NCBI GenBank assembly: GCA_019237515.1
Contig: JAFAGX010000234.1
Coordinates: 1 to 7,374, forward strand
Direction: 5' to 3'
DNA from: Acidobacteriaceae bacterium
GTDB lineage: Bacteria > Acidobacteriota > Terriglobia > Terriglobales > SbA1
Length of the DNA: 7,374 nt
In this document: piece after piece, positions 1-6,594 of the stretch
Layout of the letters: the number at the start of each line of letters is the position of its first letter
How positions within the stretch are numbered: position 1 is the first letter of the stretch
Notes under the pieces: model-generated
The model's database searches: none
The model's input: the letters and a program-made list of their open reading frames with translations, nothing else
What the model was told of the DNA's origin: nothing
Program-made: the position numbers and the translations under genes

Positions 1-1227
1 ACGGGCGTCGACAATGTAGTTTCTGAAGGTCAGATAACCAAAGCGAATGCTGTGGGTGAAGTTGCCGGTGGTGCCATCCAAAGCGGCGGTATGAACGTCA
101 GTCAGGTTGCGATTTCCGTATGGCTGAAAAACGTTGCCGCCGTAGCCGGTGACTACCGAGAATTGATCATGGTGAAACGAGTAAAAAGCTCGCCAGTTGG
201 ACGAGATATTCCAGTCCGCTCGGGCGCTGGCCTCGGTTTCGTGAAAGGGATTTGCAAAGGATTGTGTGAAGTTGGTGAAAGGTTGGGGTGGCGCCGTTTC
301 AACCGTGCCATGCTGAAGCGTGTGCTCGAAATTCAAGAACCAAAACAACCGGTTCTTGATAATCGGCCCTCCGGCACGGAAGCCGGCTTGATCGCGCTCA
401 AATGGCGCATGCACCGGTCCGACTTTCGCGGCGGTTGCGTCATTTCGGAAGAGATAAAATCCACTTCCGTGAATGTCATTGCTGCCACTGCGCGTAATCA
501 CGTTCACGGCTCCCGTTGATGTAAGACTGGTGGCTGGGTCCAAAGTGGATTGAGCGACCTGGAATTCCTGTATCGAATCTTCGGAAATATTCAGCGTGGT
601 AGTACCCACGGTTTCGTCCGAAACGTCAACTCCATCAATTTCAATACGCGTAGACCGACCGGATCGGCCTTCGACGGAGATTCCGGTAAAACCATTCTTC
701 GTAGGATCGAAATTGCCTCCATCCTGGATTTGAATACCAGGAGTCAGTTGGGCAAGGTCCAAGAAATTGCGCCCGTTGATCGGAAGCGCATCAATTTCCT
801 TGGCTGTTGTCGCGTCCTGGACTGTTGACTGGACGGTGTTCACTTGTGACGCCGTGTCCTGCACTGTAAGCACTTCTTTTGTTTGTTGTGGACGCAATGA
901 GAGGTTGCCATTCAAAGTCTGGCCAACCAGCACGCGCACATTGGCTTGGACCGTGTCGAAACCCGCGGACGCGACCGACAAAGAATATTCTCCAGGTTCC
1001 AGCGCGATGACCGAGTACGTGCCGGAATCGGTCGTGGTTCTGGTCTGAACCGAGCCGGTGGAGAGCGATTTCACCTTTACCATAGCCCCAGCAACCACTG
1101 CACCTGAGCTATCGGTGATCGTTCCGATAATGCTGCCAGTCGCGGTCTGTGCATAGCTGACCCGGGTACATAACCCCAGGCAAGTCAGGAACAAACCTAT
1201 GGTGGTGAACCTCAATACGCTGCGCAT
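1..1227 (-). CDS. TonB-dependent, Oar-like outer-membrane receptor with carboxypeptidase-regulatory-like domain (N-terminal part)
   Basis: Reverse-strand translation from ATG at 1227 is open for 409 codons to position 1, so the C-terminal barrel lies outside the window. Residues 1-26 form a Sec signal peptide (basic start, hydrophobic IGLFLTCLGL, cleavage likely after VSYA, before Gln27). Residues about 29-112 match a carboxypeptidase-regulatory-like beta-sandwich (GTITDSSGAVVAGAMV, DSGTYSVIALEPGEYSL). Residues about 140-247 form the plug, with LPINGRNFLDLAQLTPG at 148-164 and IEIDGVDVSDE at 195-205; the barrel begins near 250 (NVITRSGSNDIHGSGF). Relatives usually have roughly 1000-1200 residues. 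Such proteins sit in the outer membrane and are thought to import large or scarce substrates using TonB energy; the substrate cannot be read from sequence. An in-frame ATG at 1312 would add residues ahead of the signal peptide and lacks a ribosome binding site, so 1227 is preferred. The gene is divergent from the hydantoin operon. Confidence 0.95.
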   Translation of the reverse strand, partial: MRSVLRFTTIGLFLTCLGLCTRVSYAQTATGSIIGTITDSSGAVVAGAMVKVKSLSTGSVQTRTTTDSGTYSVIALEPGEYSLSVASAGFDTVQANVRVLVGQTLNGNLSLRPQQTKEVLTVQDTASQVNTVQSTVQDATTAKEIDALPINGRNFLDLAQLTPGIQIQDGGNFDPTKNGFTGISVEGRSGRSTRIEIDGVDVSDETVGTTTLNISEDSIQEFQVAQSTLDPATSLTSTGAVNVITRSGSNDIHGSGFYLFRNDATAAKVGPVHAPFERDQAGFRAGGPIIKNRLFWFLNFEHTLQHGTVETAPPQPFTNFTQSFANPFHETEASARADWNISSNWRAFYSFHHDQFSVVTGYGGNVFQPYGNRNLTDVHTAALDGTTGNFTHSIRFGYLTFRNYIVDAR

Positions 1228-1233
1228 AACACA

Positions 1234-1237
1234 CTCC
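1234..1237 (-). promoter_or_regulatory. Ribosome binding site of the TonB-dependent receptor
   Basis: On the minus strand GGAG lies 6 bases before the ATG at 1227. It supports that start over the in-frame ATG at 1312, which has no comparable purine-rich motif. Confidence 0.6.
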
Positions 1238-1322
1238 AACCGGGATTCGAACGTTTGCTGGGAAAAGAAGACACTACTTCTCGAAAGCAGAGTTGTGGTG
1301 TACTTCGGCATATTAGCGCAGC

Positions 1323-1350
1323 ATTATCCATTCCGGGTGCGCGAACGCAA
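1323..1350 (-). promoter_or_regulatory. Possible sigma-70-type promoter for the receptor gene
   Basis: Read on the minus strand, TTGCGT (1345-1350; four of six matches to TTGACA) is followed after 16 bases by GATAAT (1323-1328; five of six matches to TATAAT). Transcription would start near 1316, leaving a leader of about 90 bases before the receptor ATG. The match is by eye only; Acidobacteriota promoters are poorly characterised, so this is tentative. Confidence 0.3.
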
Positions 1351-1471
1351 TCCGGCGATCTCCTAATACCTGCTCAGATTCGTGGTGAATTTTGCTTAAG
1401 GGATTTTCCGAATTGGCGAGGCCGGAGCCGAAGCATAAGATGCAGCACGGTTTCGAACTCGCCCCGTGCAC

Positions 1472-2731
1472 ATGCTTCCCACCACACACGCCCGGATTGC
1501 GCAAATCGACGGTTCTAGCCTGATCCGACAGATATCACGGTTGGCGAGCACCGGGCTCACGCGCCTAGCATATAGCCAGGAGGATATTGAAGGCCGAGCC
1601 GCCGTCAAAGAGATGCTCAAGGCTGCAGGGTTGGATATTCGGACCGATGAGGCAGGCAATATCATCGCGCGGCGAGAAGGCAGAAAGCCACATGCACCCA
1701 TCGCGTTCGGTTCGCACGTGGATACGGTGCGCAACGGCGGCAAATACGATGGAGTGCTCGGCGTACTTGCAGGAATTGAGTGTGTCGATGCCTTACGCAC
1801 TGCTGACTATACGACCGAACATCCGCTGGAACTTATCATTTTTGCGAATGAAGAGGGACAGGTGTTCGATGCGCTGTGCGGCAGTAAAGCGATCACTGGT
1901 CTGCTTGGTCCAGATGATCTTGGCCGCACTGACGGAAACAGCCGTACTCTGGCGGATGCTATTAAGGACATTGGGGGCGATCCTGCTCAAATTCCAGCTG
2001 CAGCGCGCACCAAAGGAGACATCGCGGCCTTTATAGAACTTCACATCGAACAAGGTGGCATTCTTGACAATTCGAAGATTCCCATCGGCATCGTTGAAGG
2101 AATCACAGGCATTACTTATACCGACGTACGCATCATGGGCAGAGCCAACCATTCCGGCACGACCATCATGGAATTGAGAAGGGATGCGCTGGCGGCCGCA
2201 TGTGAACTCGTGCTGATGGTAGAAAAAGCCGCACTTGAGGGGAGATGCCGTGTGGCAACCGTTGGGAAGATGACAGTGACTCCCAATGCGACCAATATCA
2301 TACCGGGAGAGGTGCAACTCACCATCGAACTCCGCGATTTGGATGCGAAACACATGGCGGATACGCTGGAATACCTTCACGCTTACGGCGACAGCATTCA
2401 AGAGCATCGACGCGTGAACGTGTTCTTTAGCGACCGCTCTCGCATCAATCCCGTGCCGTGCTCAAATCTGGTGCAAAAAGCGATCCGTGAATCTTGCATT
2501 GATCTCGGCTTGCAATATCGAATGCTGCCTAGTGGGGCAGGGCACGATGCACAAATGATGGCGGCGCTTGGGCCGATGGGTATGATCTTTGTGCCGAGTG
2601 TCGCCGGAGTTAGCCATTCACCGAACGAGTTCACGACTGACGAGGACTGCGTACGAGGCGCCGAAGTGCTGTTGCATACCATATTGCGTCTAGACACGAT
2701 GCTGACCGATACCACAGAGGTAACAAGATGA
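1472..2731 (+). CDS. hyuC: M20-family Zn-dependent hydrolase: N-carbamoyl-L-amino-acid hydrolase / allantoate amidohydrolase-like
   Basis: A 419-residue cytosolic enzyme, normal length for the family, which hydrolyses the carbamoyl group of N-carbamoyl-L-amino acids (or the ureido group of allantoate) to give amino acid, CO2 and ammonia. Counting from ATG 1472, the dinuclear metal site is visible: His82 in GSHVDTV, Asp93 in YDGVLG, the Glu127-Glu128 pair in NEEG, His191 in ELHIEQG, and His382 in SHSPNE. Substrate and dimer motifs are also present: GRANHSGTT (His227), NIIPG (Asn275), Arg288 in ELRD, and SGAGHDA (354-360). Two usual residues differ: the Arg of EEGxRF is Val131, and the Pro of HAGTTPM is Ile232. 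The start is uncertain: GTG at 1466 is the only longer option and neither has a ribosome binding site; a TAA at 1436 blocks further extension. The stop overlaps the hyuA-like start by ATGA. The neighbours favour the carbamoylase over the allantoate role. The gene symbol is by family and context. Confidence 0.9.
   Translation: MLPTTHARIAQIDGSSLIRQISRLASTGLTRLAYSQEDIEGRAAVKEMLKAAGLDIRTDEAGNIIARREGRKPHAPIAFGSHVDTVRNGGKYDGVLGVLAGIECVDALRTADYTTEHPLELIIFANEEGQVFDALCGSKAITGLLGPDDLGRTDGNSRTLADAIKDIGGDPAQIPAAARTKGDIAAFIELHIEQGGILDNSKIPIGIVEGITGITYTDVRIMGRANHSGTTIMELRRDALAAACELVLMVEKAALEGRCRVATVGKMTVTPNATNIIPGEVQLTIELRDLDAKHMADTLEYLHAYGDSIQEHRRVNVFFSDRSRINPVPCSNLVQKAIRESCIDLGLQYRMLPSGAGHDAQMMAALGPMGMIFVPSVAGVSHSPNEFTTDEDCVRGAEVLLHTILRLDTMLTDTTEVTR
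2716..2720 (+). promoter_or_regulatory. Ribosome binding site of the hyuA-like gene
   Basis: AGAGG, inside the end of the M20 hydrolase gene, lies 7 bases before the ATG at 2728. With the ATGA overlap it points to translational coupling of the two genes. Confidence 0.6.
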
Positions 2732-4812
2732 TTCTAGTCGGCGTCGACGTAGGCGGTACATTCACGGACATCATTCTCGCCGATACTGCAGAGAACCGTA
2801 TAGCGGTCCACAAACTGCCAACCACGTCGCCGGATCCATCGCAGGGAGTCTTAGACGGGATTCAGAAACTCTGCTCGCGCGAACGAGTGCCGGTTGCAAA
2901 TGTGAATTACCTTTTTCACGGAACCACCGTGGCAACAAATGCCATGCTCGAGCACAAAGGCGCTCGTACGGGAATGATTACTTCCGAAGGATATCGGGAC
3001 ATCATTCACATTGGCCGTCATCAGCGCCCACAGAATTATTCGATCATGCAAGATATTCCGTGGCAGGTGAATCCTCTTGTTCTTAGGCGCCACCGGAAAA
3101 CAGTCGCAGAGCGTTGTACGCCCCCAGACGGCCAGGAACTTACACCACTTAACGAGGCTGAAGTTCGGGCTCGCATTCGCGAACTGAAGGCCGAAGGCGT
3201 CGAAGCGATCGCCGTGTGCTTCTTATTCTCTTATTTAAACCCTGCGCATGAGCAGAAGGTTTGTGCGTTAGTCGAAGAAGAATTTCCGGAGGCGTTTGTT
3301 ACGAGCTCTGCCGAAGTATCGCCTCAATTTCGGGAATTCGAGCGGTTCACGACAGCGTGCATGAATGCGTTCCTCGGACCGAAGGTAAAGTCGTTCGTGC
3401 GGAATCTTTCGCAACGGGCGGAAGCGGCTGGATTAAAAGGCGACGTCCACATCATGACTTCGAACGGCGGTGTCGCGACCGCCCGAACCATAGCGCGCAA
3501 GCCGGTCTATTCGCTGCTCTCGGGGCTGGCAGCCGGGGTGTTGGGAGGTGAGTGGATCGGCCGGCGCATACGACGTCAGAACCTGATCACATTCGATGTC
3601 GGTGGAACCAGTGCGGACATCGGACTGGTAACTGAAGCGGGAGTCACAGAAGCATCAGCGCGGGACACCAGGATCGCTGGATTTCCGGTGACGATTCCGA
3701 TGATCGATGTACACACGATCGGTGCTGGTGGCGGAAGCATCGCCTACATCGACGCGGGTGGCGCGTTCCGGGTAGGTCCGCGAAGTGCCGGGTCGATCCC
3801 GGGCCCAGTTTGCTACGGTTTGGGTGGAGACGAACCTACGGTCACCGACGCGAACCTTGTGCTCGGGCGGCTCGACGAAAACCATTTTCTTGGTGGCGAA
3901 ATGCAGATCCATCCCAACAATGCATTTCGTGCGGTTTCGAAACTCGCCGCCAAATTGAACCTGGAAATGCATGAGGCCGCCGAGGGCATCAACACCATCC
4001 TCGCGAGCAATATGGCGAATGCCATTCGTTCCCGCACCGTGCAAAAAGGGCACGACCCCAGGAAGTTCAGTCTCGTGGCCTTTGGTGGGGCGGGCCCAAT
4101 GACCGCAGTCGACGTTGCACAGAACCTGAAGATACCCGAGGTGATCGTACCGATGTATCCGGGAATCACTTCTGCGTTTGGCTTGTTGACCACGGACATT
4201 AAATACGAGCTCGTGAAGACGGAATTGCTGCTGTCCACGGATCCTGTATCTGAGAAGCTGAACCATGACATTCAACAATTGGAAGCCACCGCGCGCGAAC
4301 AACTTCTCAAGGATGGCTTATCCGAAGACCGAATCAGGTTTTGGAGGAGTCTCGATTTACGGTATGCAGGCCAAGGCTACGAGCTGCGCATCGCCATCAA
4401 TCATGGCCAAGTGAATGGTTGTGGCAACGTTTGGGAGGAGTTCCACGATCGGCACCGCATCGAATACGGTCACTCGTTCCCGCAAAACCCGATCGAGGTG
4501 GTCAACCTACGGGTTGTTGGAATTGGCCTCATGCCACGCTTGCCGGAACGCTTTCGGACTTCCCCGGCTAAAAGATTGGAAGATGCGTGGCTAAAAACGG
4601 GCGAAACGTATTTTCGCGTCAACGGCGCTCTGCGTAAAATCCGGACAGAATCTTTTGACCGCATGTTAGTACCCTCGGGGGCAAGCATCGAGGGCCCAGC
4701 GGTTTTCTTTCAGAAAGACACTACGACGGTACTTCCACCAAATTGGAAAGCACGAGCTGACGAACACGGAAATCTTGTTATCACCCGCGCATCTGAGGAT
4801 GCAGACGCTTGA
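2728..4812 (+). CDS. hyuA: Hydantoinase/oxoprolinase family subunit A (N-methylhydantoinase A-like)
   Basis: A 694-residue protein, typical of HyuA. It belongs to the family that includes ATP-dependent 5-oxoprolinase, N-methylhydantoinase, caprolactamase and acetone carboxylase; with HyuB it opens a cyclic amide, and A is the nucleotide-binding, substrate-activating subunit. The N-terminal hydantoinaseA/oxoprolinase domain begins with the phosphate loop VDVGGTFTD (6-14) and contains FHGTTVATNAMLEHKGARTG (63-82). The central ASKHA-fold domain has MTSNGG (243-248), FDVGGTSADIGLV (289-301), the glycine-rich IGAGGGSI (331-338), GPRSAGSIPGP (350-360) and AFGGAGP (451-457). PGITSAFG (478-485) leads to the C-terminal domain, with RYAGQGYEL at 545-553. 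All nucleotide-binding motifs look intact and there is no signal peptide, so it should be cytosolic and active. It overlaps both neighbours by 4 bases. Which cyclic amide is used cannot be decided from sequence; 5-oxoproline is less likely because the neighbour is a carbamoylase. Confidence 0.95.
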   Translation: MILVGVDVGGTFTDIILADTAENRIAVHKLPTTSPDPSQGVLDGIQKLCSRERVPVANVNYLFHGTTVATNAMLEHKGARTGMITSEGYRDIIHIGRHQRPQNYSIMQDIPWQVNPLVLRRHRKTVAERCTPPDGQELTPLNEAEVRARIRELKAEGVEAIAVCFLFSYLNPAHEQKVCALVEEEFPEAFVTSSAEVSPQFREFERFTTACMNAFLGPKVKSFVRNLSQRAEAAGLKGDVHIMTSNGGVATARTIARKPVYSLLSGLAAGVLGGEWIGRRIRRQNLITFDVGGTSADIGLVTEAGVTEASARDTRIAGFPVTIPMIDVHTIGAGGGSIAYIDAGGAFRVGPRSAGSIPGPVCYGLGGDEPTVTDANLVLGRLDENHFLGGEMQIHPNNAFRAVSKLAAKLNLEMHEAAEGINTILASNMANAIRSRTVQKGHDPRKFSLVAFGGAGPMTAVDVAQNLKIPEVIVPMYPGITSAFGLLTTDIKYELVKTELLLSTDPVSEKLNHDIQQLEATAREQLLKDGLSEDRIRFWRSLDLRYAGQGYELRIAINHGQVNGCGNVWEEFHDRHRIEYGHSFPQNPIEVVNLRVVGIGLMPRLPERFRTSPAKRLEDAWLKTGETYFRVNGALRKIRTESFDRMLVPSGASIEGPAVFFQKDTTTVLPPNWKARADEHGNLVITRASEDADA
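4795..4799 (+). promoter_or_regulatory. Ribosome binding site candidate of the hyuB-like gene
   Basis: GAGGA within the 3' end of the hyuA-like gene lies 9 bases before TTG 4809 and 15 bases before ATG 4815. The spacing fits the TTG better, which is why the longer start was chosen. Re-initiation at the ATG, 2 bases after the TGA, remains possible. Confidence 0.4.
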
Positions 4813-6593
4813 ATATGACCACGAAGTTCGCAACGGAAACGCGAACCAATATCGATCCCATCACGGCTCAAGTGATTTGGGGGTCGCTCGAGACGATCGC
4901 GATCGAGATGGGTCACAAGCTGACTCGAATGTCATATTCCAGCATCATCCGCGAATCGGAGGATTTCGGAGCGGCCCTCCTCGATGCCGACTGTCAGCAG
5001 TTGTGCGAATCGGTTTTCAGCACGCCGTTGCAACTGGGCCCTATCCCCGGCTATGTCCGAGGGATCAAGCGGGTTTTTGCCGAACGTGGAGAAGAGTTCT
5101 GTCCGGGCGACGTGATCATGCATAACTCGCCGTACTATGGTGCGTCGCACGGCCCGGATGTGGCTTTCTGCATCCCCGTTTTTGAAGAAAATCAACTCAT
5201 CGGCTTTTCAGTGACGACAGCGCACCATCTCGATATCGGTGCTCTGGTACCTGGTAGTTGCGGCATCGTAGACGCGGTTGATGCCTATGCTGAAGGCCTG
5301 CAGTTCAAGGCTGTCAAGGTATATGAGCGCGGAACAAAAAATCAGCAGTTCTGGAGTTTCCTGGCAGACAACATCCGGGCATCGGAGATGGTTCTTGGCG
5401 ACATGGAGGCCCAGATTTCGGCCGCCCAAACTGGAGCAGAACGGTTTCTCGAGTTGGTGCGGGAGCAGGGACTCGACACCGTGCTCGCCGCCAGCGCTTA
5501 CCTGATGGATTATTCCGAGAAGATGCTTCGGCAGGAAATCTCCCGTTTGCCAGGTGGCACTTACTCCGCGGAGGGTTTTGTCGACGGATTTGAACATGAT
5601 CCTGACCCAGCCAAGCGCGACCTCAAGATCGTGGTCTCCGTCAAGATCCAGGGAAAGGACATTTACATTGACTTCACCGGCTCCTCCCCGCAAATTCCCG
5701 ACCGGCCAGTCAACATGCCGCTTGAGGGCACAGTGTCGATCGCGGTTTATCTCGTATTGCGATCCATTTTGCTTGATACCGAGACTCATGAATACATTCC
5801 CCAAAATTCCGGCCTGATCCGGCCGATCCACATTCATGCCCCTGCCGGATCGATCTGCAATCCGACATTTCCTGCGCCAACCATCGCGCGATTTTGCCCC
5901 GGAAACATAGTGGCAAGCACGCTGATGCGCGCGCTCGCCGAGGCAGTTCCACGGAACATAAGCGCCGGGGTGGGAAATCTGAAAGTTGTCGCGTATTCCG
6001 GGCTTGTTCGCGACAAATACTGGGTCTACATGGATATCACCGAAGGAGCTTACGGCGGCCGATTCGGAAAGGACGGTCTGGATTGCGTCGACACGCTCTA
6101 CGCAAACACGCGAAATAATCCCATCGAGGACATTGAATCGCATTATCCGCTTCGCGTGCTGCGCTATGAAATGCGCGAAAACAGTTGTGGCTCTGGCCGA
6201 TGGCGTGGAGGAGCAGGATCAATCAGGGACGTTATGTTCCTGGGCTCCGGCCATGCCTCGGTTGAGGGGGACGGCCACCGTCATGCTCCTTGGGGCATTT
6301 TCGGTGGCCGTGTAGGAACCTGCGGCGATCTTATCTTGAATCCTCATTCTGATCGCCGCAGGCTTCCGTCTATGATAAGCAATCTGTCACTCAAAGCTGG
6401 AGATACGTTACGGACGGTCAGTCCGTGCGGCGGCGGTTATGGTCCACCGGATCAGCGCGACCCGGCTGCGGTACTCGAAGACGTCTTGGACGGTCTGGTT
6501 TCACGCGAAAGCGCCGTCACAGACTACAAGGTTGTCATTAGCGATGACAATCAAATTGATGACGCGGCTACGAAGAAGTTGCGTGATTCCTAA
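4809..6593 (+). CDS. hyuB: Hydantoinase/oxoprolinase family subunit B (N-methylhydantoinase B-like)
   Basis: A 594-residue partner of HyuA that carries out ring-opening hydrolysis of the activated cyclic amide. Family signatures run throughout: NIDPITAQVIWGSLETIAIEMG (positions 14-35), the SYSSIIRESEDFGAALLDAD region (42-61), PGDVIMHNSPYYGASHGPDV (99-118), TTAHHLDIGALVPGSCGIVD (136-155), FLADNIRASEMVLGDMEAQI (184-203), VNMPLEGTVS (301-310), EGDGHRHAPWGIFGG (486-500), and the C-terminal VSPCGGGYGPP (537-547) followed by RDPAAVLEDVLDGLVS. Acidic and histidine residues in the first half (for example Asp52, His114, His139, His140, Asp142) are candidate metal ligands; that assignment is inference. 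Ser107 stands where relatives usually have Asp in NDPY. The start is either TTG 4809, overlapping the hyuA-like stop as TTGA, or ATG 4815; the two differ by two residues. The stop TAA is one base before the next gene. Cytosolic; no signal peptide. Confidence 0.95.
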   Translation: MNMTTKFATETRTNIDPITAQVIWGSLETIAIEMGHKLTRMSYSSIIRESEDFGAALLDADCQQLCESVFSTPLQLGPIPGYVRGIKRVFAERGEEFCPGDVIMHNSPYYGASHGPDVAFCIPVFEENQLIGFSVTTAHHLDIGALVPGSCGIVDAVDAYAEGLQFKAVKVYERGTKNQQFWSFLADNIRASEMVLGDMEAQISAAQTGAERFLELVREQGLDTVLAASAYLMDYSEKMLRQEISRLPGGTYSAEGFVDGFEHDPDPAKRDLKIVVSVKIQGKDIYIDFTGSSPQIPDRPVNMPLEGTVSIAVYLVLRSILLDTETHEYIPQNSGLIRPIHIHAPAGSICNPTFPAPTIARFCPGNIVASTLMRALAEAVPRNISAGVGNLKVVAYSGLVRDKYWVYMDITEGAYGGRFGKDGLDCVDTLYANTRNNPIEDIESHYPLRVLRYEMRENSCGSGRWRGGAGSIRDVMFLGSGHASVEGDGHRHAPWGIFGGRVGTCGDLILNPHSDRRRLPSMISNLSLKAGDTLRTVSPCGGGYGPPDQRDPAAVLEDVLDGLVSRESAVTDYKVVISDDNQIDDAATKKLRDS

Positions 6594-6594
6594 A

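Larger units (their letters stand above)
1228..1471. other. Divergent intergenic region
   Basis: This 244-base gap separates the leftward receptor from the rightward operon and must carry control signals for both unless the operon is driven from elsewhere. On the minus strand it holds the candidate promoter and ribosome binding site listed separately. On the plus strand I find only weak hexamers: TTGGCG at 1413-1418 and CATAAG at 1434-1439, 15 bases apart. No Shine-Dalgarno motif precedes the hyuC-like start. A stop codon (TAA, 1436-1438) in the hyuC frame limits how far that gene can extend upstream. No clear operator palindrome, riboswitch or terminator is visible. Confidence 0.6.

Noticed and set aside
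52..1048. Three plus-strand open frames of 92-155 codons in the left part.
   Set aside because: They are opposite the continuous TonB-dependent receptor frame, whose signal peptide, plug and regulatory-like domain are clear.
1238..1253. On the minus strand the sequence around GTTCGAATCCCGG resembles the T-loop of a tRNA, which could mark a tRNA or an attachment site.
   Set aside because: The T-stem does not pair, there is no acceptor stem, anticodon arm or CCA in the expected places, and no integrase is nearby. It also overlaps the leader of the receptor gene.
1793..2407. A 204-codon open frame on the minus strand.
   Set aside because: It is antisense to the M20 hydrolase core motifs and has no domain signature.
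3655..4302. A 215-codon open frame on the minus strand.
   Set aside because: It lies opposite conserved HyuA motifs and has no family-like features of its own.
5208..6143. A 311-codon open frame on the minus strand.
   Set aside because: It is antisense to the strongly supported hyuB-like gene, shows no recognisable motif, and is explained by codon bias of the real gene.
6439..6594. Upstream extension of the S9 peptidase frame into the hyuB-like gene.
   Set aside because: The extra 52 residues lack a signal-like or conserved character. Starting at ATG 6595 gives a proper signal peptide right after the hyuB-like stop.
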